In this document: in pieces, positions 43,697 to 56,327 of the stretch
How the letters are laid out: each line of letters starts with the position of its first letter
Numbering within the stretch: the first letter of the stretch is position 1
Source: Variovorax paradoxus
GTDB taxonomy: Bacteria > Pseudomonadota > Gammaproteobacteria > Burkholderiales > Burkholderiaceae_C
Reading direction: 5' to 3'
Assembly: GCF_022009635.1 (NCBI RefSeq)
Contig: NZ_CP091716.1
Location: forward strand, 7,620,501 to 7,684,500
Length of the DNA: 64,000 nucleotides
Translations under genes and position numbers: made by a program
The notes under the pieces: generated by a model
Databases searched by the model: none
What the model was told of the DNA's origin: nothing
Seen by the model: the letters and a program-made list of their open reading frames with translations, nothing else

Positions 43697-44488
43697 ATGA
43701 CACTGCGCGTGCGATGGATCCGGACGGTCGGCAACGACACCTACAACGAACGCTTCGCCGGTGAATTCGCCGAGGTGAAGAACCCGGGCACCGAGGTCGA
43801 GGTGGTGTCGCTGCGCAACCCCTCGGTGCGGCACCATGTCGAATACCAGAGCTACGAGGCGCTGCTGGGCGCCGACATCGTGCGGGTGGTGCGCGACGCC
43901 GCCCTGAAGAAGTTCGACGCCGTGGTGCTGGGCTGCTTCTACGACCCGGTGCTGGTCGAGGCGCGCGAGATTTCCGGGGAGACGGTGGTGGTCGCGCCCT
44001 GCCAGGCGTCTTTCGAGGTGGCTTCGAACCTGGCGCAGAAGGTGTCGATCATCGTCGGGCGCCGCAAGTGGGTTCCCCGCATCGAGTCGCGCGTGCGCGA
44101 GTACGGCCACGGCCATCTGCTGGCCTCGTGCCGCGCGCTGCAACTGGGCGTGGAAGACTTCCAGCGCGACCGCGACGAGACGGTTCGCCGCATGGTCGAG
44201 CAGGGCCGGCGCGCCATCGACGAAGACGGCGCCGAGGCGCTGATCCTCGGCTGCACGCTGGAGTTCGGCTTCTACAAACAGCTGCAGGACGTGCTGGGCG
44301 TGCCCGTCATCGACTCCGCGCTGGCCGCCTTCAAGCGCGCCGAAGCGCTGGCCGATACGAAGCAGCGTTTCGGCTGGAAACCCAGCCGCGTCGGCGGTTG
44401 CGAACCGCCGCCTGAAGCGCAAGAGCTGCTGGCGTGGAACGTCTTCGACCCGGCGCTGGTACCCGTCGCGTCGCCCTTCAACGGCTGA
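43697..44488 (+). CDS. Asp/Glu/hydantoin racemase family protein
   Basis: A 263-residue racemase-fold protein. The two catalytic cysteines are placed as expected: VVLGCFYDP (about residue 79) and LILGCTLEF (about residue 185), allowing two-base proton exchange at an alpha carbon. The family includes aspartate, glutamate and hydantoin racemases. It ends the OPT-DUF917 operon and is followed by a strong terminator hairpin. Substrate specificity is not determined. Confidence 0.85.
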   Translation: MTLRVRWIRTVGNDTYNERFAGEFAEVKNPGTEVEVVSLRNPSVRHHVEYQSYEALLGADIVRVVRDAALKKFDAVVLGCFYDPVLVEAREISGETVVVAPCQASFEVASNLAQKVSIIVGRRKWVPRIESRVREYGHGHLLASCRALQLGVEDFQRDRDETVRRMVEQGRRAIDEDGAEALILGCTLEFGFYKQLQDVLGVPVIDSALAAFKRAEALADTKQRFGWKPSRVGGCEPPPEAQELLAWNVFDPALVPVASPFNG

Positions 44489-44501
44489 GCCATCCCAAGA
44501 A

Positions 44502-44536
44502 AAACGCCCCGCTGCGGTCACCGCAGCGGGGCGTTT
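44502..44536. terminator. strong bidirectional rho-independent terminator
   Basis: A perfect 16-bp stem with a TCA loop: the arms begin AAACGCCCCGCTGCGG (44502-44517) and end at 44536 in GCGTTT. The A-rich 5' flank and T-run serve both strands, ending the racemase operon (plus) and the malic enzyme gene (minus). Confidence 0.9.
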
Positions 44537-44556
44537 CCAACGATGCGGAAGAGGGC

Positions 44557-46860
<2,304 letters not shown>

Positions 46861-47077
46861 GAAAGTCTCCTTGTTTCTGACGGGCAATGAGGCTACCGCA
46901 AAAGCGCGGCTTGTTCTTACAGGGGGAATGCCGAAAACGCCTGGATCCATATCTTCCGGTGGATAAGGCGGGGCGGTCGGTTCGCTAAACTGTGCAACTG
47001 TTAAATAGAGTTAACCAGCGGTTCGGCCGGAAGGTCGTCGTCGCCGTCGACAAAACCACAACGAGGGGCAAGAGCGT

Positions 47078-48415
47078 ATGACACCCGGACCTTTCACAAG
47101 CACCGATCCCGACGTCGTCGTCATCGGCGGCGGCCCTTCGGGCTCGACCGTGGCGGCCCTGCTGGCCGACAAGGGCCACGACGTGGTGCTGATCGAGAAG
47201 GCCCAGCACCCGCGCTTTCACATCGGCGAGTCGCTGCTGCCGATGAACATGCCGCTGTTCGACCGCCTGGGCGTGCGCACCGAGGTCGAAGCCATCGGCC
47301 TGCGCAAGCACGGCGCCGAGTTCGTTTCGCCCTGGCATGACCACAGCAGCCATTTCGACTTCGGCCAGGCGATGGACAAGAGCTTTCCCTACGCCGTGCA
47401 CGTGCGCCGTTCGGAGTTCGACGAACTGCTGTTCCGCCATGCCGGCAACCGGGGCGCGCGCACCTTCGAGGGGCAGCGCGTCACCGGCGTGGACATGGAC
47501 GCCGGCAAGGGCACCCCCGACAACCGTCCGCTGGTGAAGGTCAAGGCCGACGACGGCACCGAAACCAGCTGGCGTCCGCGCTTCGTGATCGACGCGAGCG
47601 GGCGCGACACGCTGCTGTCGAACCAGTTCGACGCCAAGCAGCGCAACCGCAAGCATGCGAGCGCCGCGCTGTACGGCCACTTTGCCAACGCCGAGCGCCG
47701 GCCCGGCCGCTTCGAGGGCAACATCTCGCTGTTCTGGTTCGACCATGGCTGGTTCTGGTACATCCCGCTGAAAGACGGCACGGTGAGCGTGGGCGCGGTG
47801 GCTTCGCCGGCCTACTTCAAGCGCCGCAAGGGTTCGCTCGAAGAGTTCCTGATGGAGACCATCGCGCTGGCACCCAAGCTGGCGGCACGGCTGAAGAACG
47901 CCACGCTGATGGAAGGCGCCACCTCCACCGGCAACTACGCCTACGACTCCAAGTTCTGCCGCGGCGACCGCTTCATGATGGTCGGCGACGCCTATGCCTT
48001 CGTCGATCCGATGTTCTCGTCGGGCGTGTATTTGGCGATGAACAGCGGTTTCGAGGCCGCCACCGCGGCCGACCACTGGCTCAAGGGCGAGGCGAAGGAG
48101 GCCGAGCGAGCCTTCCGCCACTACGAGAAGGTCATGAAGCGCGGGCCGAAGATGTTTTCGTGGTTCATCTACCGCATCACCTCGCCGGCCATTCGCCGGC
48201 TGTTCATGGCGCCGCGCAACATCTGGCGCATGCAGGAAGCGTTGCTGTCCATCCTGGCCGGCGACCTGTTCCGCGACACACCCATCGGGCCGCGCTTCTG
48301 GGGCTTCAAGGTGACGTACTACGCATCGTGCCTCGGCATCCTGCCGCAGGCCGTGAAGACCTGGGCGTGGCGCCGGCGCAATCTGAAAGAGTCTCTCGAC
48401 TCGGTGAAGACCTGA
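47078..48415 (+). CDS. flavin-dependent halogenase-like FAD oxidoreductase
   Basis: A 445-residue flavoprotein: FAD-binding VVVIGGGPSGS (residues 17-22 GxGxxG) and HIGESLLP. Three halogenase marks are present: Lys77 in IGLRKHGAEF, at the place of the catalytic lysine of pyrrole/phenol halogenases; WFWYIP (225-230), the WxWxIP motif that suppresses monooxygenation; and FVDPMFSSG (308-316), an FxxPxFSxG motif. Flavin-dependent halogenases use FADH2, O2 and halide. No biosynthetic cluster or flavin reductase is adjacent, so it may act on a free or membrane substrate, or be a halogenase-like enzyme of other function. It is divergent from maeB. Confidence 0.75.
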   Translation: MTPGPFTSTDPDVVVIGGGPSGSTVAALLADKGHDVVLIEKAQHPRFHIGESLLPMNMPLFDRLGVRTEVEAIGLRKHGAEFVSPWHDHSSHFDFGQAMDKSFPYAVHVRRSEFDELLFRHAGNRGARTFEGQRVTGVDMDAGKGTPDNRPLVKVKADDGTETSWRPRFVIDASGRDTLLSNQFDAKQRNRKHASAALYGHFANAERRPGRFEGNISLFWFDHGWFWYIPLKDGTVSVGAVASPAYFKRRKGSLEEFLMETIALAPKLAARLKNATLMEGATSTGNYAYDSKFCRGDRFMMVGDAYAFVDPMFSSGVYLAMNSGFEAATAADHWLKGEAKEAERAFRHYEKVMKRGPKMFSWFIYRITSPAIRRLFMAPRNIWRMQEALLSILAGDLFRDTPIGPRFWGFKVTYYASCLGILPQAVKTWAWRRRNLKESLDSVKT

Positions 48416-48478
48416 GCTCCTGGTGAGCACCCGGTGGCCTGTGCACGCACCCCGAATGCTCCCTGACTTCGACAGCCC

Positions 48479-49387
48479 TCAGTCCGGCGAAACAGTGTGC
48501 TGAGCAAGTGCCTCGAGTGCCTTGACCAGCGCCGAGTGGTCCAGCTGGCCATAGCCCAGCGCCGAGCAGGCGTTCATGAGCTGCGCCGCATTGGCCGTCT
48601 GCGGCAGCGACACGCCCAGCGTGCGCGCGCTCTGCATCGCCAGGTTCAGGTCCTTCTGGTGCAGCGAGATGCGGAACCCCGGTGCAAAGGTGCGCTTGAT
48701 CATCCGCTCGCCATGCACTTCCAGAATGCGCGAGCTGGCAAAACCACCCATCAGCGCCTGGCGCACCTTGGCCGGATCGGCCCCGGCCTTCGAGGCGAAC
48801 ACCAGCGCTTCACTCACGGCTGCGATGTTCAGCGCCACGATGATCTGGTTGGCCACCTTGCAGACTTGGCCGTCGCCGGCGCCGCCCACCAGCGTCACGT
48901 TCTTGCCCATCTTGTCGAGCAGCGGCTTCACGCGGCCGAAAGTGCCTTCGTCGCCGCCGCACATGATCGTCAGGCTCGCGGCCTTGGCGCCCACTTCGCC
49001 GCCCGAGACCGGTGCGTCGATGTAACCGGCGCCCAGCGCCGTGATGCGGCGCGCGAAGTCCTTCGTCGCGATCGGGTCGATGGAACTGCAGTCCACCACG
49101 ATCTTGCCGTGCGAATCCTTCAGGCCCGCGGCCACGCCTTCCTTGCCGGGTTCGCCGAACAGCACCTTCTCCACGTCGGGCGTGTCGGGCACCATGATGA
49201 AAATGATGTCGGCCTTGCGCGCCACCTCGGCGCCCGAGGCGCAGATGGTGGCCTTCGAGACGAAGGGCTCCGGCGTGTTGCCGTGCGTGTTGACGAACAA
49301 CTCGAAGCCCGCGTCGAGCAGGTGCCCCGCCATGGGCGCGCCCATGATGCCGAGGCCGATGAATCCGATTTTTTGCTGGGTTGCCAT
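48479..49387 (-). CDS. glxR: 2-hydroxy-3-oxopropionate (tartronate semialdehyde) reductase
   Basis: A 302-residue beta-hydroxyacid dehydrogenase: Rossmann motif IGFIGLGIMGAPMA at the N-terminus, substrate motif DAPVSGGEVGAK and the catalytic lysine in GQVCKVANQ (G-x-x-x-K-x-x-N). It reduces tartronate semialdehyde to glycerate with NAD(P)H. It is the last gene after gcl and hyi, together the complete glyoxylate-to-glycerate route. The start at 49387 places the Rossmann motif near the terminus. Confidence 0.92.
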   Translation of the reverse strand: MATQQKIGFIGLGIMGAPMAGHLLDAGFELFVNTHGNTPEPFVSKATICASGAEVARKADIIFIMVPDTPDVEKVLFGEPGKEGVAAGLKDSHGKIVVDCSSIDPIATKDFARRITALGAGYIDAPVSGGEVGAKAASLTIMCGGDEGTFGRVKPLLDKMGKNVTLVGGAGDGQVCKVANQIIVALNIAAVSEALVFASKAGADPAKVRQALMGGFASSRILEVHGERMIKRTFAPGFRISLHQKDLNLAMQSARTLGVSLPQTANAAQLMNACSALGYGQLDHSALVKALEALAQHTVSPD

Positions 49388-49410
49388 GTCTGTGTTTCCT
49401 TGTCCGATGC

Positions 49411-50196
49411 TCATTGTTTTTGCGTGAGTGCCTCGCGCCAGCCGAGGCCATTGACGGTGTCGGTGCGGGGCTTGTATTCGCAGCCGATCCAGCCGTCGTA
49501 TCCGAGCGCGTCGATGTGCTGGAACAGCCACGGATAGTTGATCTCGCCCGTGCCCGGCTCGCCGCGCCCGGGGTTGTCGGCCAGCTGGATATGGCCGATC
49601 TGCGCCAGGTGTTTCGAGAGCGTGTTGCCGAGCTCGCCTTCCATGCGCTGCGCGTGATAGATGTCGTACTGCACGCGCAGGTTGGAAGAGCCCACCGCTT
49701 CGATCAGCGCCAGCGCCTTGTCGGTGCGCGTGAGAAAGAAGCCCGGAATGTCGAAGGTGTTGATCGGTTCGATCAGCAGGCGCAGACCCGCGGCCTCCAG
49801 CTCGCGCGCGGCCAGGCGCAGGTTGTCGATCACCGTGCGGTTGACGACGTTGATGTCAGCGCCCGCCGGCACCTTGCCGATCAGGCAGTTGACCTGCGGG
49901 CAGCCCAGCGCGGTGGCGTAGTCGATGGCCATCGCGATGCCTTCGGCGAATTCGCCGGTGCGGTCCGGGTGGCAGGCGATGCCGCGCTCGCCCTTGTCCC
50001 AGTCGCCGGCCGGCAGGTTGTGCAGCACCTGCTGCAGGCCGTTGGCGCGCAATGCGGCGGCCAGTTCCTTCTTCTCGAAGGCATAAGGGAACAGGTACTC
50101 CACGCCCTTGAAGCCCGCCTTGGCGGCGGCTTCGAAGCGTTGCATGAAAGGCAGCTCGGTGAAGAGCATCGTGAGGTTGGCTGCGAACTTGGGCAT
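49411..50196 (-). CDS. hyi: hydroxypyruvate isomerase
   Basis: A 261-residue TIM-barrel isomerase. The two catalytic glutamates lie at residues 143 (LIEPINTFDI) and 240 (GCEYKP), as in E. coli Hyi. It interconverts hydroxypyruvate and tartronate semialdehyde. It lies 13 nt after gcl and 23 nt before glxR, forming one operon. Confidence 0.93.
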   Translation of the reverse strand: MPKFAANLTMLFTELPFMQRFEAAAKAGFKGVEYLFPYAFEKKELAAALRANGLQQVLHNLPAGDWDKGERGIACHPDRTGEFAEGIAMAIDYATALGCPQVNCLIGKVPAGADINVVNRTVIDNLRLAARELEAAGLRLLIEPINTFDIPGFFLTRTDKALALIEAVGSSNLRVQYDIYHAQRMEGELGNTLSKHLAQIGHIQLADNPGRGEPGTGEINYPWLFQHIDALGYDGWIGCEYKPRTDTVNGLGWREALTQKQ

Positions 50197-50209
50197 GTCC
50201 GGTGTCTCC

Positions 50210-52003
<1,794 letters not shown>

Positions 52004-52080
52004 GTGGCTGTCTCCTTGAAGTGAAGGCCACTGTAGGAAGAGCAGTCGATTCCAAGAAGACGGCTGGAGACCATAAAACC

Positions 52081-52097
52081 TATTCCAGGGTGGAATA
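52081..52097. promoter_or_regulatory. LysR-type operator between gcl and its divergent regulator
   Basis: TATTCCAGGGTGGAATA is a perfect palindrome (7-base arms, 3-base spacer) and contains T-N11-A (52083 to 52095), the LysR core consensus. It lies 78 bp before gcl and about 20 bp before the lysR start, so it can serve both promoters. Confidence 0.6.
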
Positions 52098-52116
52098 ACT
52101 GGCTACGATGCGACAC

Positions 52117-53019
52117 ATGGATCGTTTGCTGGCAATGGAAATGTTCGTGCGCGTGGTCGAGACCGGCAGCTTCTCGAAGGCGGCGCGCGAGTTCAACACC
52201 ACGCAGCCCACCGTGACCAAGCAGGTCGCGGCCACCGAGGCGCGGCTGAAGGTGCGGCTGCTCAACCGCAACACGCGCGGCGTGAGCCTGACCGAGCCGG
52301 GCGCGCTGTACTACGAGAAGTGCAAGACCATCGTGCGCGAGGCCGAGGAGGCCGACAGCATCGTGCAGCTGCGGCAGAACCAGGCGCAGGGCCTCTTGCG
52401 CGTGGGCACCTCGGTGGCCTTCGGGCGGCGCGTGGTGGTGCCGCTGGCGCTGGAGTACATGCGCCGCCATCCGCAGGTGCAGCTCGACCTGAGCTTCGAG
52501 GACCGCTACGTCGATCTCATCGCGCAGGGCATCGACGTGGCCATCCGCATGGGCAAGCTGGCCGATTCCTCACTGGGCGCGCGCTACCTCGGCGCCAACC
52601 CGTGGGTCATGGTCGCGTCGCCGGGTTATCTGAAGAAGCACGGCACGCCGAAGCGCGCGCAGGATTTGAGTGCGCATGTGGCGCTGATCTACAGCAGCGT
52701 GGTGGGCGACGAGTTCTGGCGCATGCACACGCCCAAGGGCGAGCCGGTGACGGTGCCGGTGTCGGGGCGCTTTCGCTCGAACAATCTGTCGGCCGTGCTG
52801 GCGGCCGCCAGGGACGGGCTCGGCATCGCGTTGATGCCGCGCTATGTGGCGAGCGAGTCGCTGGCCGCGGGCAAGGTGCACGAAGTGCTGGGCGACCACG
52901 CGCTGCCCGAGCAGGAGATCCATGCGGTCTTTCCTTCGCCCAAGCTGGTGCCGGGGAAGGTGTCGGGCTTCGTGGCCTTCCTGCAGGGGCGCTTCGACGA
53001 AGGCTGGTGGGCGGGGTGA
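52117..53019 (+). CDS. LysR family transcriptional regulator (likely of the gcl operon)
   Basis: A 300-residue regulator with N-terminal helix-turn-helix (ETGSFSKAAREFNTTQPTVTKQ) and a C-terminal effector domain. The start at 52117 (MDRLLAMEMFVRVVE) matches the family; ATG at 52108 adds three residues. Divergent from gcl-hyi-glxR with a T-N11-A palindrome between, it most likely activates that operon in response to a glyoxylate-pathway metabolite and regulates itself. Confidence 0.9.
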   Translation: MDRLLAMEMFVRVVETGSFSKAAREFNTTQPTVTKQVAATEARLKVRLLNRNTRGVSLTEPGALYYEKCKTIVREAEEADSIVQLRQNQAQGLLRVGTSVAFGRRVVVPLALEYMRRHPQVQLDLSFEDRYVDLIAQGIDVAIRMGKLADSSLGARYLGANPWVMVASPGYLKKHGTPKRAQDLSAHVALIYSSVVGDEFWRMHTPKGEPVTVPVSGRFRSNNLSAVLAAARDGLGIALMPRYVASESLAAGKVHEVLGDHALPEQEIHAVFPSPKLVPGKVSGFVAFLQGRFDEGWWAG

Positions 53020-53050
53020 GAGCTTGTTTTACCCTCGAACAACGCCCCTT

Positions 53051-54550
53051 TCAGGTCCGCACGAAGACCCCGTGAAGGCCCAACGGAAGCGCATAGGGCA
53101 GCGTGGCCTGCGCCACCGGTCCCGCCGCCAGGTGATCGGCCGCAAAGCACGACAGCACCGTCTTCTGCCGGCCGAAGTCGAGCACGGTGCCCAGCACCCA
53201 GCCCGGCTTCGAGCCGTCCGGCACATAGACGTGTTCTTCCACGATGGCCTGCGGGCCGTAGCTGAAGCGCTGGCTGCGGCCGGTCTCGACGTGGGTGCGC
53301 GCGACCGCGCCGAAGCCCGGCAGGTCGGGCCGGATCTGCGTGGCATGCACCACCTGGCGGTGACGCAGGCCGACGCGGCGCGGGTCGATGCGCGGGAACT
53401 CGGCCTCCTGCGCGAGCGTCGCCTGCGTGGCCCTGCCGGTGCCGAGGTTCAGGGTGGCCACGGTCAGGTGCGGGTCGGGGCCCCTCACGCGGCGCGCGCG
53501 CATCACTTCGCGGTTGCTGATGAACACCGACTCGGCGTTGTCCGAACGCACGTAGTCGACATGGATCAGCGTGCCGCGCGGCGTGTCTTCCTCCCAGGCA
53601 TTGCCCACGTGGAAGAGAAAGCCGGCTGGCAGCTCGAGCATCTGCCGCTTTTCCCAGTTCTGCTTGTCGACCACCAGCGCGCGCATGCCCAGTTCGGGCC
53701 GCCAGACGTGGGCGTCGAGAAAGGTCGCGCCGGCTTCCTTGCGCTTGCCGTCGTAGACCAGCGGCGGCAGCAGGAACACGAGGTGCCGCTCGGTCACCGC
53801 GAAGTCGTGGACCATCGGCATGTCGGCCACCGGCACCACGGCCGCGCGGCGCAATGCGCCTTCGGGCGCGATCTCGTACAGCGCCAGCAGGCCCTGGCCG
53901 GAGCTGACGCCGAAGTTCCACACGGTGCCGTCCGGGTCCACCTTGGGATGCGCCGAGAACGGCATGCCGGCGAGGTCGGCGCGCCAGGTCTTCACGCCCA
54001 GCGTGTCCAGCGTGCGCGCGTCGATGCGGGTGGCCGAGCCGCCTTCCCACAGCGCGAGCACTTCGCCCTGCAGCGGCAGCACGCTGGTGTTGGCAACGTT
54101 GATGCTGTCGGCCGAGGTCGGCGGCTCGCCGCCTTGCGGCATGCTGCCGAAGGTCTCGTACAGGCGGCGGCCGGCCCGCACCTCGGCCACGCGCTTGGGC
54201 GTGGCCACGTAGCGGCCCTGGTGGCGCACGTCGGCCCCTTCGATCACGAAGCGATGAACCATGCCGTCGCCGTCGAACCAGTGGTGGTAGCGCTCGCCGC
54301 CCAGGTCGTGGCCGGCCGGGCCAATGCGAAAAAGCGTGCCGGCCACGGCATCGGGAAAGCGCCCGCGCACCGTGGCGCGGGTGAGCGGCAGGTCGTCCGC
54401 GGGCGTGGCGAAGCCGATTTTCCAGGGGGCGCTGGCGGCTTCGAACTGGGCCTGCCAATCGTCGGTGCCGGTGGCGGCATGTGCCAGCGGCGCCAGCAGG
54501 GGGAGGGCGCCGGCCGATGCCAGCAGGCGCAGGAGTTCGCGTCGTTCCAT
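53051..54550 (-). CDS. exported carotenoid oxygenase/RPE65 family dioxygenase
   Basis: A 499-residue seven-bladed-propeller iron dioxygenase. The four iron histidines are placed at 201 (SAHPKVDP), 248 (MVHDFAVT), 314 (FLFHVGNAW) and 493 (GLHGVFV). An N-terminal MERRELLRLLASAGALPLL is a twin-arginine-like export signal, unusual for a family best known from cytosolic carotenoid cleavage. Such enzymes split conjugated C=C bonds of carotenoids or lignin stilbenes. It is 10 nt downstream of a DUF2141 gene and likely co-transcribed. Substrate unknown. Confidence 0.87.
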   Translation of the reverse strand: MERRELLRLLASAGALPLLAPLAHAATGTDDWQAQFEAASAPWKIGFATPADDLPLTRATVRGRFPDAVAGTLFRIGPAGHDLGGERYHHWFDGDGMVHRFVIEGADVRHQGRYVATPKRVAEVRAGRRLYETFGSMPQGGEPPTSADSINVANTSVLPLQGEVLALWEGGSATRIDARTLDTLGVKTWRADLAGMPFSAHPKVDPDGTVWNFGVSSGQGLLALYEIAPEGALRRAAVVPVADMPMVHDFAVTERHLVFLLPPLVYDGKRKEAGATFLDAHVWRPELGMRALVVDKQNWEKRQMLELPAGFLFHVGNAWEEDTPRGTLIHVDYVRSDNAESVFISNREVMRARRVRGPDPHLTVATLNLGTGRATQATLAQEAEFPRIDPRRVGLRHRQVVHATQIRPDLPGFGAVARTHVETGRSQRFSYGPQAIVEEHVYVPDGSKPGWVLGTVLDFGRQKTVLSCFAADHLAAGPVAQATLPYALPLGLHGVFVRT

Positions 54551-54560
54551 GGCGGGCACC

Positions 54561-54998
54561 TCAGCGCAGATGGATGACGGTCTGCAGGTCCGCGTCGACG
54601 CTGATCGCGGCGGCCTCGAAATCGGGCGCGGCGCGGTTTCCCTTGGCATCGTTCGAGAAGCCGTAGCGTTCGATCGGCATGCCCATGAGGTTGGTGTCGA
54701 GCTTGCCGTTGCCGTTCTCGTCGGCAAACACGCGCAGCGCGTAGCGCCCCGGCGCCAGGCCCGCAAATACGAGCCGGGCCTTGCCGCCCTGCATCGGCGT
54801 GGTCTGCGAAGCGACCGGCTTGTTGTCGGCGTAGCCGGCGGCGTCGCCGTACAGCGCGACGTAAAGCGTGGCGTCGGCGGCCGGGCCGTCGGCAACGCTG
54901 AGGCTCAGGTCGGCGGCCAGGGCGCCGGCGGGCGCGAGGAGCGCGGCGGTGCACAGGGCGCGTACGACCGGGTGAGACAGGAGGGCGGGAAATTGCAT
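54561..54998 (-). CDS. DUF2141 family secreted protein
   Basis: A 145-residue protein with a signal peptide ending GALAAD and the DUF2141 pattern: YALRVFADENGNGKLDTN, then MGMPIERYGFSND. The acidic DENGNGKLD loop could bind calcium. Function is unknown; members are often found next to carotenoid-type oxygenases or in the envelope. It lies immediately upstream of the carotenoid oxygenase gene. Confidence 0.87.
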   Translation of the reverse strand: MQFPALLSHPVVRALCTAALLAPAGALAADLSLSVADGPAADATLYVALYGDAAGYADNKPVASQTTPMQGGKARLVFAGLAPGRYALRVFADENGNGKLDTNLMGMPIERYGFSNDAKGNRAAPDFEAAAISVDADLQTVIHLR

Positions 54999-55135
54999 GA
55001 CGGGCCTCGTCGGAAGTTGGGGGCCCGACGATCTCGCAGGGCCCGCACGGTGCCCAGTGCCATGCGACGGAATGCCGCCTGGCGCGCGCGAAATGCGCGC
55101 TGCGCGGGGTGGAGCGGGCGTGCCCGCGCCTCAGC

Positions 55136-56254
55136 TCAGCCCCGTTTCTTGTTCTCGGTGCCCTGCGTCGGCTGCGTGCCTTCAGCCGGCTCGTCGTGTC
55201 CCGTTCCCACGTGCCCCGAATCCACGAACAGGCTCCACGCCGCCATGAACAGCGCCGCGATCACCGGCCCGATCACGAAGCCGTTGATGCCGAAGATCGC
55301 CATGCCGCCGATGGTCGACATCAGCACGATGTAGTCGGGCATCTGCGTGTCCTTGCCCACCAGCAGCGGGCGCAGGATGTTGTCGACCAGGCCGATCACG
55401 AACACGCCCACGAAGATCAGCACGCCGCCCTGCCAGAAGTGCCCGGTGGCCAGGAAATAGATGGCCACCGGCCCCCAGATCAGCGCCGCGCCCACGGCCG
55501 GCAGCAGCGACAGGAAGGCCATCAGCACGGCCCACAGCAGCGCGCCCTGCACGCCCAGGAACCAGAAGGCGAGGCCGCCGAGCGTGCCCTGCGCGATGGC
55601 CACGGCCACGTTGCCCTTGACGGTCGCGCGGATCACGGTGGTGAACTTGTTCAGCAGGTAGTGCGTGTGCGGCTTGGCCAGCGGCACCGCGTCGCGCATG
55701 CGCTTGGACAGCGCGGCGCCGTCGCGCAGCAGGAAGTACAGCAGGTACAGCATCACGAAGAAGCTCACCACGAAGTCGAAGGTGTTCTGGCCGATGGCGA
55801 GCGCCTGGCTCGCGATGATCTGGCTGGCCTGCCCGGCGGCGGCCGAGATGCGCGCTTGCCAGGCCGCCATGTCGCCGAGGTTGAAGCGCTCGACGAGGTT
55901 CAGCAGCCACTGCGGCGAGGCGTCCAGGATCTGCTGGAAGTAGGCTGCAAAATTGATCTGCCCCGAGCGGATGTTCTGCGTGACCAGCGCCACTTCCTGC
56001 ACCAGCGACACGCCGACCATGGCCAGCGGAAGAATCACGATGAACAGGCAGATCGCCAGTGTCAGCAGCGCCGCGGCATTGAGCTTGCCGGGCATTTTGC
56101 GAAGCAGCCAGCGGAACAGCGGCGTGAACAGGATCGCCAGTGCCACGCCCCAGAGCACCGCGCCGAAGAACGGCAGCAGCACCCAGATGAAGGCGGCGGT
56201 GACGGCGGCGAGGAGGGCGAGGAACACGCCGCGCTGGAGTTGGGGTGAGTTCAT
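55136..56254 (-). CDS. AI-2E family transporter (PerM-like permease)
   Basis: A 372-residue integral membrane protein with about seven to eight helices in the pattern of the AI-2E/PerM family, including LIFVGVFVIGLVDNILRP and PVIAALFMAAWSLFVD near the end, followed by a hydrophilic tail. Family members export small molecules or ions; an autoinducer-2 role is only established for a few. Start at 56254 fits the hydrophobic N-terminus. Confidence 0.88.
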   Translation of the reverse strand: MNSPQLQRGVFLALLAAVTAAFIWVLLPFFGAVLWGVALAILFTPLFRWLLRKMPGKLNAAALLTLAICLFIVILPLAMVGVSLVQEVALVTQNIRSGQINFAAYFQQILDASPQWLLNLVERFNLGDMAAWQARISAAAGQASQIIASQALAIGQNTFDFVVSFFVMLYLLYFLLRDGAALSKRMRDAVPLAKPHTHYLLNKFTTVIRATVKGNVAVAIAQGTLGGLAFWFLGVQGALLWAVLMAFLSLLPAVGAALIWGPVAIYFLATGHFWQGGVLIFVGVFVIGLVDNILRPLLVGKDTQMPDYIVLMSTIGGMAIFGINGFVIGPVIAALFMAAWSLFVDSGHVGTGHDEPAEGTQPTQGTENKKRG

Positions 56255-56327
56255 AAGTGTCTCGGACTGTAGCCGAGCCGGAACCCATCCTCGTGTCAGC
56301 GGGGGGCGCTGGCGGCGTCGGATGGTT

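Noticed and set aside
46998..47018. GTTAA/TTAAC inverted repeat between maeB and the halogenase-like gene
   Set aside because: Only 5-base arms with no regulator encoded nearby; could easily be chance in an AT-rich promoter.
55081..55104. GCGCGC hairpin after the AI-2E transporter gene as a terminator
   Set aside because: Short, purely GC stem of low complexity without a T-run on the relevant strand.
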